From Anaerosporobacter mobilis DSM 15930 (GTDB lineage: Bacteria > Bacillota > Clostridia > Lachnospirales > Lachnospiraceae): a stretch of 64,000 nt of DNA. Below the pieces are notes generated by a model. The model was given only the letters and a program-made list of their open reading frames with translations, made no database searches and was not told where the DNA came from. The stretch is from contig NZ_FRCP01000014.1 in the NCBI RefSeq assembly GCF_900142955.1, positions 62,001-126,000 of the forward strand, read 5' to 3'. This document shows, one piece after another, positions 7,826 to 15,224 of the stretch (within the stretch, counting starts at the first letter, position 1; every line of letters starts with the position of its first letter). Both the position numbers and the translations under genes were made by a program.

Positions 7826-8356
7826 ATGAATGATAAGCAAGCTAAGTTAATAGAAGAATATATTGCATTAATTCCAGAACGCTTTAGAAAACTATTTAGT
7901 GAGTTAGCGGAGTATGCCGTGTCCCTAGGATATAATCCTATACGTAATAAAACGCAAGATTTAACAATTGATTTCAAAAAGAATAAATATAAAGCAACCA
8001 TAATGAAGTTTGGACTAAAAGAACCAAAACATGATGGATTTGGTTGTGGGGAAAGAGACAACCCAGATTTACGCCTTCGATTTTTCGCGATTGAAGACTA
8101 TTCTGAGATCTTTCAGAATGGTATTAAACTTGTAATAGAAGCATTCGATGGTAAATATACGGGTTGTTATGGTTGTGGTAGATGTGAGGGAGAACTAGAA
8201 GGATATACATATATCTATCCAGATGGAAGAAAAGTCTTTCGCTGTGGGCGTGAGTTAATAGCCATAGTTGATTATGATGAGACTGTGATGGAAGAGATTA
8301 AGAATTTGATGAATGAGCAAGATGATTTTTATAGGGATAAGTTTGTAAAAGCTTAA
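7826..8356 (+). CDS. Hypothetical cysteine-containing protein
   Basis: The 176-residue soluble protein follows the MerR gene by 20 bases with AAAGGAGA before the ATG, so it may be the last gene of that operon. The N-terminal half is helical and basic. The middle (GFGCGERDNPDLRLRFFA) and the segment KYTGCYGCGRCEG with a later RCGRE hold six cysteines that could bind zinc. No signal peptide or membrane segment is present. I do not recognise a named family; a cytosolic metal-binding role is only a guess. Confidence 0.6.
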   Translation: MNDKQAKLIEEYIALIPERFRKLFSELAEYAVSLGYNPIRNKTQDLTIDFKKNKYKATIMKFGLKEPKHDGFGCGERDNPDLRLRFFAIEDYSEIFQNGIKLVIEAFDGKYTGCYGCGRCEGELEGYTYIYPDGRKVFRCGRELIAIVDYDETVMEEIKNLMNEQDDFYRDKFVKA

Positions 8357-8469
8357 ATTTTATTAGGAAAAGGTTATGGGGATGAAAGAATATTAAAACA
8401 ATTTATTTGGTATTTTAGTCGTACGCATAGAGAAAGATAGCATTGTGACAATAGAGAGGTTGACAAGTT

Positions 8470-8910
8470 ATGGAAGTAAAATTTTATCATCAAATTGATG
8501 ATACACTGCTCAAATTTGCAGTGGTGTTTGCAAGATACCAAGGTAAATGGGTTTATTGTAGACATAAAGATAGAGATACATATGAGGCACCAGGCGGACA
8601 TCGGGAATTAGGGGAGTCAATCGAGATGGCAGCAAAGAGAGAATTATATGAAGAAACTGGAGCAGTTGAATATGATATCAAGCCTATTTGCGTATATTCG
8701 GTGGAAGGGAAGACAAGGGTAAATGAAAGTGGTGATGAATCCTTTGGAAAGCTCTTCTATGCGGAGATTTACCGTTTCGAAGAGTTACCTGGTTATGAAA
8801 TAGAAGAAGTGAGATTCTTTAAAGACTTGCCACAAGAATTAACCTATCCACTTATACAGCCGGTATTATTAAAGAAATTACAAGAAAATAACTATGTAAA
8901 GGAAGGATAA
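8470..8910 (+). CDS. NUDIX hydrolase
   Basis: The 146-residue protein contains a complete NUDIX box, from GGHRELGESIE through AAKRELYEETGA (about residues 42-64), which binds divalent metal and hydrolyses nucleoside diphosphates linked to another group. Placement of the box and total length match MutT/8-oxo-dGTP-type enzymes, but substrate cannot be read. It is followed after 4 bases by the histidine phosphatase gene, so the two are probably one transcript. Confidence 0.9.
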   Translation: MEVKFYHQIDDTLLKFAVVFARYQGKWVYCRHKDRDTYEAPGGHRELGESIEMAAKRELYEETGAVEYDIKPICVYSVEGKTRVNESGDESFGKLFYAEIYRFEELPGYEIEEVRFFKDLPQELTYPLIQPVLLKKLQENNYVKEG

Positions 8911-8914
8911 AATT

Positions 8915-9493
8915 TTGACAACTGTATATTTTGTTAGACATGCAGAACCAAATTATAATAATCATGATGATGAGTTACGTGAACTAACAGAGAAAGGTCT
9001 AGAAGATCGTAAACTTGTCACAGAATATTTATCAGATAAATCGATAGATGTTGTTTTATCAAGCCCATATAAAAGAGCTGTAGATACAGTCATGGATTTT
9101 GCGAGTTATTATAGTATGACAATAGAGAAAATATATGATTTTAGAGAAAGAAAAGTAGACAGCGAGTGGATAGAAGATTTTATTGGATTCTGCAAGAGGC
9201 AGTGGGCAGATTTTAATTATAAATATACGGATGGTGAAACATTAGCAGAAGTTCAAAAGAGAAATATCTCAGCACTTAAACAAGTACTTGAACAATATGA
9301 GAATAAGAATATTGTGATTGGAAGCCACGGAACAGCATTAAGTACTATTATTAATTATTATGACCCTACATATGGGTTTGAGGAGTTTGATAAGATAAGG
9401 CAGTTAATGCCTTGGATTGTGAAGCTTACTTTTGTAGGAAAGAAATTAATTGATATGGAAAGTGTGAATGTGTTTGAAATGTTGAATGAGTAA
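8915..9493 (+). CDS. Histidine phosphatase family protein (phosphoglycerate-mutase fold)
   Basis: Translation appears to start at a TTG, 7 bases after GGAAGGA; no ATG lies near. The 192 residues open with VYFVRHAEPNY, the phosphate-accepting histidine motif, then SSPYKRAVDTV, and later GSHGTALSTII with the second catalytic histidine. Such proteins are phosphatases or mutases for phosphorylated small molecules. It is linked to the NUDIX gene upstream and overlaps the next GNAT gene by one base. Confidence 0.88.
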   Translation: MTTVYFVRHAEPNYNNHDDELRELTEKGLEDRKLVTEYLSDKSIDVVLSSPYKRAVDTVMDFASYYSMTIEKIYDFRERKVDSEWIEDFIGFCKRQWADFNYKYTDGETLAEVQKRNISALKQVLEQYENKNIVIGSHGTALSTIINYYDPTYGFEEFDKIRQLMPWIVKLTFVGKKLIDMESVNVFEMLNE

Positions 9494-10029
9494 TGAATTA
9501 TATGGGGGGATATAGTATACATATTGAATTAAAACAATTAAAGGGCGATGAAGGTCTAGATATCTATAATATGCTACAGGATATTGATCAAGAAGAAAAT
9601 GGATTTATAAATTCGGTTCATGGTAAAACATTCGAAGAATTTAAAGAATGGCTGGATGAAAGTAATCATATATCATGTGAAAAAGAATTGATTGATGGAT
9701 GGAAAGTTCCAACAACAGTTTACTGGTTATACGTTGATAATAAGCCAGTTGGGATGGGAAAATTACGTCATTTTCTTACAAAACAATTGCAAGAAGAAGG
9801 TGGTAACATCGGATACGTGATACTCCAAGCTCAACGAAATAAGGGATATGGTAAGATAATACTGAGAGAGTTAGCGAATCAGGCTACAAAGAAGGGATTA
9901 GAGCGTGTGTTACTAACAATCCGCAAAAACAATATATCTTCATTAAAAGTTGCATTAGATAATAAGGGTAGGATAATTCGTGAGAACGAAGAAAGATATT
10001 ACATAGAGATTCGCATGCGAAGCAAGTAA
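9493..10029 (+). CDS. GNAT N-acetyltransferase
   Basis: The 178 residues hold the GNAT core: a strand with VYWLYVDNKPVGMGKLR, the acetyl-CoA loop QRNKGYGKIILRELA and the following LLTIRKNNISSLKVALDNKG. The ATG overlaps the stop of the phosphatase gene, showing translational coupling. A second ATG three codons on is closer to GGGGGGA only on its downstream side, so the first is kept. Substrate unknown. Confidence 0.85.
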   Translation: MNYMGGYSIHIELKQLKGDEGLDIYNMLQDIDQEENGFINSVHGKTFEEFKEWLDESNHISCEKELIDGWKVPTTVYWLYVDNKPVGMGKLRHFLTKQLQEEGGNIGYVILQAQRNKGYGKIILRELANQATKKGLERVLLTIRKNNISSLKVALDNKGRIIRENEERYYIEIRMRSK

Positions 10030-10048
10030 ATAAGTAAAAGGGGAAAAG

Positions 10049-10579
10049 ATGATGATTCAATTAGATACAGAAAGGTTAATTCTACGTAATTACCGAGACA
10101 CTGATTTGAATGACGTACATGATTATTTCAGTAATGAAGAAGTTGCAAGATATGAAGATTTTGATCCTATGACTGTAGAAGAAGTAAAGGAAGAAATTAG
10201 AGAATGGAAGGATATGGACAACAGACTAGTTGTAGAACTAAAAGAATCTAATAAGGTTATCGGAAGTATCGGATATTGGATTGATGAAGATGGAGATTAT
10301 TCAATAGATTATGACTTTAATCCTGCTTATAAAAAGCAAGGATATGCAACAGAAGCTGGACAAGAATTACTAAAGTATCTCTTCAATGAAGTTGGAATCA
10401 ATCAAATCTATGGAGATTGCGATATACGAAACGTTAATTCGTGGAAACTTCTTGAACGGTTAGATTTTAAGAGAATAAAGCAAATTGACAATGAGTCCTA
10501 TAAGGATGATGCGGCAGGAAATCCGTTATTAATTAGTATTTATATATACTTATTGCAAAGTGGTGATATTGGTAATTGA
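10049..10579 (+). CDS. RimJ/RimL-type GNAT N-acetyltransferase
   Basis: The 176 residues start with the family signature LDTERLILRNYRDTDLNDV and carry the CoA loop PAYKKQGYATEAGQELLKYLF, then DIRNVNSWKLLERLDFKR. This pattern belongs to the RimJ/RimL group, which acetylates ribosomal-protein N-termini or small molecules and antibiotics. An AAAAGGGG sequence precedes the ATG. It lies 19 bases after the previous GNAT and is likely in the same operon. Confidence 0.87.
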   Translation: MMIQLDTERLILRNYRDTDLNDVHDYFSNEEVARYEDFDPMTVEEVKEEIREWKDMDNRLVVELKESNKVIGSIGYWIDEDGDYSIDYDFNPAYKKQGYATEAGQELLKYLFNEVGINQIYGDCDIRNVNSWKLLERLDFKRIKQIDNESYKDDAAGNPLLISIYIYLLQSGDIGN

Positions 10580-10708
10580 GGGTTTGAAATTAATTTAGTT
10601 TAGTTAGAATAGTAAATAATGGACCAAGGTATGCTAAGGATGTAACCTATAGCGATTTCTACAAACTGTAAACCGCAGTATTGTTAATATAATAAGTGAG
10701 GTATAAAC

Positions 10709-10918
10709 ATGTTAGAAAATCTAGCGTGTAATAAAGTAAAAGAAGAAGAGAAACAAAATTCAGAATTGGTTAGACAATCTGCCACTGAAGAAAGCAATTG
10801 TCCATGTAAGCGGACGAAATGTGAACGTCATGGAAAGTGTGAGGAATGTATAGAACATCATAAGAAGGAAGAGACGAAGTATGAGCCATATTGTATGCGC
10901 AAATCCAAGAAAAAGTAA
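10709..10918 (+). CDS. Small cysteine-rich hydrophilic protein
   Basis: A 69-residue protein with a GTGAGG ribosome binding site 7 bases before the ATG. The N-terminal third is charged. The rest contains CPCKRTKCERHGKCEECIEHH and PYCMRK, seven cysteines and several histidines that could make a zinc or other metal site. Similar short proteins are common in clostridia without a defined role. The spacing and ribosome site argue for a real gene. Confidence 0.6.
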   Translation: MLENLACNKVKEEEKQNSELVRQSATEESNCPCKRTKCERHGKCEECIEHHKKEETKYEPYCMRKSKKK

Positions 10919-10947
10919 AAGTATTGTGATAAGTTACGAATAACTAC

Positions 10948-10975
10948 TTGACATATGTGAATATAGGATTATAAT
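10948..10975 (+). promoter_or_regulatory. Promoter of the thrS leader
   Basis: TTGACA at 10948-10953 and TATAAT at 10970-10975, both consensus, separated by 16 bases. The T-box leader begins shortly downstream. Confidence 0.8.
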
Positions 10976-10984
10976 AAAGTAAAT

Positions 10985-11247
10985 AGCATAAGAAAAGCAA
11001 AGACGGAAAGAGTAGACTAATGGAAACATACAGAGAGAAGGACGTTCGGTGAGAGTTCTTTATGAAGGAAGTTAGACGAAAACCATTCCAGAGCTGTATT
11101 GCTGAAATTAGTAAGCATTACCGTAAGCCTGCGTTAAAGGATAGGATTTGTTTGAATCTGAAGTGAAAAGTTAAGGTGGAACCGTGCAGTAGTATACTTG
11201 CACCCTTACGATTATGGTACATCCATAATTGCGAGGGTGTTTTTTTA
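10985..11247 (+). promoter_or_regulatory. T-box riboswitch controlling thrS
   Basis: The leader contains the T-box core AAGGTGGAACCGTGC at 11173-11187, followed by a terminator hairpin (arms 11201-11217 and 11223-11239) and a T-run at 11240-11246. Upstream is a long stem I region with an AGAGAG motif near 11031. The bases GAAAACC near 11078-11084 offer ACC, a threonine codon, as the likely specifier. T-boxes sense uncharged tRNA and let transcription pass when it pairs with the core. The specifier is an inference from position and from the gene controlled. Confidence 0.9.
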
Positions 11248-11311
11248 TACCCTTCGTACAGTAAGTTTTCTTATGTTATTCCTAAATAATTTAAACATTT
11301 GAAAGGAGAGC

Positions 11312-13072
11312 ATGAAAATGAAAGTAAATAGCAAAGATGGTTCAATTCAAGAACGAAAATTTGAAGAAGCAGAAGGTAGAGAGGCATTTCGCCATACAAC
11401 AGCACACGTTTTGGCTCAAGCAGTTAAACGCCTTTATCCAGACACTAAGTGCGCCATAGGGCCAGCTATCGAGAATGGATTTTATTATGATTTTGAATTC
11501 TCTTTTCCATTTATGCCAGAACATCTACAAGCAGTGGAAGAAGAGATGAAGAAGATTGTGAAAGAATCCTTGCCACTTCAAAGATTAGAAGTAAGTCGTG
11601 AGGAAGCCTTAAAACAAATGGAGAATCTTAAGGAATCATATAAGATAGAATTAATTAAGGAACTACCGGAAGATGCAGTGATATCAATGTATAGCCAAGG
11701 AGAATATGTGGATTTATGTGCGGGTCCACATGTATCGAATACTTGCTTAATAAAAGCCTTCAAATTAACTTCAGTAGCAGGAGCATACTGGAGAGGAAAT
11801 GAGAAGAATAAGATGTTAACTAGAATCTATGGAACTTCCTTTCCAAAGCAGAGTGAGTTGAATGATTATCTGAAACAAGTAGAGGAAGCAAAGTTACGTG
11901 ATCATAGAAAGTTAGGTAAAGAACTTGGTTTGTTTGCACTATTAGATGAGGGGCCAGGATTTCCGTTTTTCCTTCCAAAAGGAATGGTACTTAAGAATCT
12001 ATTAATTGATTATTGGCGTAAACTTCATACTAGAGAAGGGTATGTAGAGATATCCTCACCAATGATATTAAACCGTGAGTTATGGGAAACTTCTGGTCAC
12101 TGGGACCATTATCGAGAGAATATGTACACTACAGTGATTGATGATACTGATTATGCAATTAAGCCAATGAACTGTCCAGGTGGTATGTTAGTATATAAGA
12201 TGCAACCACATTCATACCGTGAACTACCAATTCGAATGGGGGAATTAGGGTTAGTTCATCGTCATGAAAAATCAGGTCAACTACATGGTTTAATGAGAGT
12301 TCGATGCTTTACTCAAGATGATGCCCATATCTTTATGACAAGAGAACAGATTACAGATGAAATTAAGGGAGTTGTTAGGTTGATTGATGAAGTATATTCT
12401 AAGTTTGGCTTCAAATATCATGTAGAATTATCAACTCGTCCTGAGAATAGTATGGGAAGTGATGAAGATTGGGAAGTTGCTACACATGGATTACAAAGTG
12501 CTCTAGATGATTTACAGATGGAATATGTAGTAAATGAAGGTGATGGTGCATTCTATGGACCTAAGATTGACTTCCATCTAGAAGATTCTATTGGCAGAAC
12601 ATGGCAGTGTGGAACAATTCAACTAGATTTCCAATTACCACAACGTTTTGAAGCAGAATATGTTGGAGCTGATGGAGAGAAACATAGACCAATTATGATT
12701 CACCGTGTTGTATTTGGCTCTATTGAGAGATTCATAGGAATACTTATCGAACATTATGCAGGTAAGTTTCCAGTATGGCTTGCACCAATGCAAGCGAAGA
12801 TTCTACTAGTATCTGATGTATACAAAGATTACGCGAAGGAAGTATTAGAAGAATTGAGAAACGCAGGAATTCGTGTAGAGCTTGATGATCGTAATGAGAA
12901 GCTTGGTTATAAGATAAGAGAAGCACAGATGGATAAAGTTCCTTATATGCTAATAGTTGGTCAGAAAGAAAAAGATGAGAATCATGTATCTGTTCGTAGT
13001 AGAGATGCTGGAGACCTAGGTTCTCTTGATATTAAAGCATTTATTCAAAAAGTTAAGAGTGAAGTAGAGTAA
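11312..13072 (+). CDS. thrS: Threonyl-tRNA synthetase, form without TGS domain
   Basis: The 586-residue enzyme charges tRNA-Thr with threonine. It has the editing domain (FRHTTAHVLAQAV near residue 26, and YVDLCAGPHVS near 130), the class II catalytic core (MNCPGGMLVYK, RMGELGLVHRHEKSG, motif 3 around IMIHRVVFGSIERFIGILIEH) and the C-terminal anticodon-binding domain (APMQAKILLVSD onward). The usual N-terminal TGS domain of about 60 residues is absent: the editing domain starts almost at once. Upstream of the ATG is GAAAGGAGAG. Expression is set by the T-box directly upstream. Confidence 0.95.
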   Translation: MKMKVNSKDGSIQERKFEEAEGREAFRHTTAHVLAQAVKRLYPDTKCAIGPAIENGFYYDFEFSFPFMPEHLQAVEEEMKKIVKESLPLQRLEVSREEALKQMENLKESYKIELIKELPEDAVISMYSQGEYVDLCAGPHVSNTCLIKAFKLTSVAGAYWRGNEKNKMLTRIYGTSFPKQSELNDYLKQVEEAKLRDHRKLGKELGLFALLDEGPGFPFFLPKGMVLKNLLIDYWRKLHTREGYVEISSPMILNRELWETSGHWDHYRENMYTTVIDDTDYAIKPMNCPGGMLVYKMQPHSYRELPIRMGELGLVHRHEKSGQLHGLMRVRCFTQDDAHIFMTREQITDEIKGVVRLIDEVYSKFGFKYHVELSTRPENSMGSDEDWEVATHGLQSALDDLQMEYVVNEGDGAFYGPKIDFHLEDSIGRTWQCGTIQLDFQLPQRFEAEYVGADGEKHRPIMIHRVVFGSIERFIGILIEHYAGKFPVWLAPMQAKILLVSDVYKDYAKEVLEELRNAGIRVELDDRNEKLGYKIREAQMDKVPYMLIVGQKEKDENHVSVRSRDAGDLGSLDIKAFIQKVKSEVE

Positions 13073-13113
13073 AGTTATTATTTGAAATGCTTGTTATTAG
13101 TATATTTTATAAA

Positions 13114-13163
13114 AACACCAGTAGGAAGGATTATGTAGTTGTAGAGCCTATCCTACTGGTGTT
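13114..13163 (+). terminator. Hairpin after thrS
   Basis: Perfect 13-bp arms (AACACCAGTAGGA and its complement) with a 24-base loop, 40 bases after the thrS stop. The trailing T-run is weak (GTTTATG), so termination is probable but not certain. Confidence 0.65.
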
Positions 13164-13353
13164 TATGCATTCTTACTTAATCCTATTGACAAACTATGGA
13201 ATGTGGTATAGTATACTAAAAATATACATTGTATGAAAAATATATTGTACATATAATCAAACTGGATGTTACAGGTTTTATTGTTTGGATATACTATAAT
13301 CAAGCAAAGGTAACAAATCGGTTACTATTAAAGTAGATGAGGAGAGGAATATT

Positions 13354-13899
13354 ATGACAAGAGAAGAAGCATGGGAATTACTTACGAAGTTCAATCAAGA
13401 TGAATTCCATTTAGAACATGCGCAGATTGTAGAGAATACGATGCGCTACTTTGCTAATAAGCTTGGCTATGGAGAGGAAGCAGATTTTTGGGCTATCGTT
13501 GGTCTATTACATGATTTAGATTTTGAGATGTACCCTGAGGAACACTGCATTAAGCAACAAGAAATCATGCGTGATTTTGGTGTGGGTGAGAGAATCATTC
13601 ATGCGACAGCAAGTCATGGATATGAGTTAACTGTAGATATTAAACCAGAGCATGAGATGGAAAAAGTATTATATGCAGTTGATGAACTAACAGGACTAAT
13701 TGGCGCGGTTGCAATTATGAGGCCATCGAAGAGTGTTCAGGATTTAGAGTTGAAATCGGTTAAGAAAAAATATAAGAGTAAAGGGTTTGCAGCAGGCTGT
13801 TCTAGAGAAGTTATTGAGCGAGGAGCAGAAATGCTTGGTTGGACTTTAGACGAGTTAATAGAACGTACTATAGAGGCATTACGGACGTTTAAAGAATAG
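13354..13899 (+). CDS. HD-domain phosphohydrolase
   Basis: The 181-residue protein has the HD metal-binding pattern: FHLEHAQIVE (first His), LLHDLDFEMYPEEH (His-Asp), ATASHGYE and AVDELTG (last Asp). HD proteins of this size hydrolyse phosphate esters of nucleotides or similar molecules. A GAGGAGAGG precedes the ATG. It stands between thrS and a DedA gene with about 280 and 100 bases on each side, and is probably monocistronic. Confidence 0.85.
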   Translation: MTREEAWELLTKFNQDEFHLEHAQIVENTMRYFANKLGYGEEADFWAIVGLLHDLDFEMYPEEHCIKQQEIMRDFGVGERIIHATASHGYELTVDIKPEHEMEKVLYAVDELTGLIGAVAIMRPSKSVQDLELKSVKKKYKSKGFAAGCSREVIERGAEMLGWTLDELIERTIEALRTFKE

Positions 13900-14002
13900 A
13901 ATTTAGTAATCTTAATTGTTTCTTAATAGAATAACATTATTCATTATGTTAAGATTAATAGGATTCACCGAATTATATAGTTAAAGGAGTAAGGTATTCA
14001 CG

Positions 14003-14620
14003 ATGCAAGATTTAATAATTCAACTTATGGATAAATTCGGGTACATAGGAATAATGTTATTAATTGCGATAGAGAATATATTTCCACCAATTCCTTCAGA
14101 GGTAGTATTAACTTTTGGTGGTTTTATGACCACCTATTCTAAGTTAACTATCGTTGGAGTAATAATTTTCTCTACATTGGGAGCTATTTTAGGAGCTATT
14201 GTACTTTATTATATTGGACGTATCTTGAATAAAGAGCGTTTGATGAGAATCGTATCTGGTAAAATAGGCAAGATTTTATTTCTTAAAGCGGATGATATTG
14301 AAAAAGCAGATCATTGGTTTGGAACAAAGGGAGATAAAGTAGTTTTCTTTGGTAGATGCGTTCCTATTATACGTAGTTTGATATCTATACCAGCAGGTAT
14401 GAGTGGTATGCCATTAGGACGATTTTTAGTATTAACCACTATTGGATCAGCGATTTGGAATACAATACTTGTTGTAATTGGAAGTATTGTAGGTGAATCA
14501 TGGGAAAAGATTGTAGCGATTGTGAATGAATATGCGTTTGTTACTTTATTCGTTTTGGTGATAGTATTTGCCGTAGGTGTTATATATTTCTACAAAAAAA
14601 GAATTCGGGAACGTGAATAG
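14003..14620 (+). CDS. DedA family membrane protein
   Basis: The 205-residue protein shows the DedA/VTT-fold layout. It has a re-entrant N-terminal segment with ENIFPPIPSEVVLTFGG, a central motif FFGRCVPIIRSLISIPAGMSGMP, and hydrophobic segments at about 10-30, 45-75, 135-160 and 170-195. DedA proteins help move lipid carriers such as undecaprenyl phosphate across the membrane. A KKAGG-type site (AAAGGAG) is 17 bases upstream. Its stop codon lies inside the terminator loop. Confidence 0.9.
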   Translation: MQDLIIQLMDKFGYIGIMLLIAIENIFPPIPSEVVLTFGGFMTTYSKLTIVGVIIFSTLGAILGAIVLYYIGRILNKERLMRIVSGKIGKILFLKADDIEKADHWFGTKGDKVVFFGRCVPIIRSLISIPAGMSGMPLGRFLVLTTIGSAIWNTILVVIGSIVGESWEKIVAIVNEYAFVTLFVLVIVFAVGVIYFYKKRIRERE

Positions 14621-14638
14621 TTTCCGAGTTCTTTTTTT
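14600..14638 (+). terminator. Terminator overlapping the DedA stop codon
   Basis: Arms AGAATTCGGGAAC (14600-14612) and GTTTCCGAGTTCT (14620-14632) pair with two G-U or mismatched positions and are followed by seven T. The TAG stop is in the loop. Confidence 0.8.
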
Positions 14639-14743
14639 GCTTATATAGAATCATGGGAACATTTTATTGTAAATGGCTGTGATTTTAGGAATGTAATTGA
14701 TGATACGGAGTATTGTGACAGGTTACTAAAATTTGTTGAATAG
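14639..14743 (+). pseudogene. Possible coding remnant (34 codons)
   Basis: A frame without start reads AYIESWEHFIVNGC, then DFRNVIDDTEYCDRLLKFVE before TAG. Its composition looks like protein sequence rather than random AT-rich translation, and it sits directly after the DedA terminator. No family is recognised. It may be the tail of a lost gene or chance. Confidence 0.2.
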
Positions 14744-14769
14744 AGTAAGGAATTAATTTACATAAAGCA

Positions 14770-14818
14770 TTGACATACCTAGACTATCTAAGTATAATAA
14801 TACCTAGAAAATCTAGGT
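14770..14818 (+). promoter_or_regulatory. Promoter with two PadR-type operators
   Basis: TTGACA (14770-14775) and TATAAT (14793-14798) have a 17-base spacer. The spacer holds a dyad ACCTAGACTATCTAAGT (14777-14793), and a second, perfect one, ACCTAGAAAATCTAGGT, lies at 14802-14818, 25 bp away centre to centre. The sites are placed so that a bound dimer would block polymerase, and the PadR regulator gene follows 68 bases later, which points to autoregulation. Confidence 0.75.
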
Positions 14819-14885
14819 ATTATTTCTATTGCAATATTTTTCGAAAAGTTAGAAGTTAATTGCCTAATTGAAGAGAAAGGTGTGA

Positions 14886-15224
14886 ATGCTTATGGATAAA
14901 AAATTAATGTCAGTTGGGACTTCACTGATGGTTCTAAAATTACTTAAAGAGAAAGATATGTATGGGTATCAAATAATAAAAGAATTAGAAGAGCAAAGTG
15001 AGCAGGTTTTTTCATTGAAGGAAGGTACTTTGTATCCAATATTGCACAACTTAGAAGTACAAGGTGCAATAGAGAGCTATGAACAGGTAGCAGAGAATAA
15101 AAGGATGCGCAAATATTATAGGATAACAGAAGTAGGAAGTAACATGTTTGAGGAGAAGAATAAAGAATGGCAGCTTTATCAGAGAGGAATCAATAAAGTG
15201 TTGGGAGGTGTTACCTTTGGCTAG
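14886..15224 (+). CDS. PadR-family transcriptional regulator
   Basis: The 112-residue protein is a short PadR (subfamily 2): winged helix with LLKEKDMYGYQIIKELEEQS, SLKEGTLYPILHNLEVQGAIES and YYRITEVGSNMFEEKNKEW. Such proteins act as dimeric repressors of membrane-stress and transport operons. The ATG at 14886 follows AAAGG by 5 bases; a second at 14892 is also possible. Twin palindromes in its promoter are probably its own binding sites, and the membrane-protein gene downstream overlaps it by 8 bases. Confidence 0.9.
   Translation: MLMDKKLMSVGTSLMVLKLLKEKDMYGYQIIKELEEQSEQVFSLKEGTLYPILHNLEVQGAIESYEQVAENKRMRKYYRITEVGSNMFEEKNKEWQLYQRGINKVLGGVTFG

Noticed and set aside
8470..10579. NUDIX, phosphatase and two GNATs as a defence or toxin-antitoxin island
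   Set aside because: All are common house-cleaning enzymes with plain operon spacing and no nuclease, toxin or immunity partner.
14003..14620. Possible frameshift at the DedA C-terminus because the terminator overlaps the stop
   Set aside because: Length (205 residues) and the C-terminal helix are normal for the family; the overlap is just compact design.
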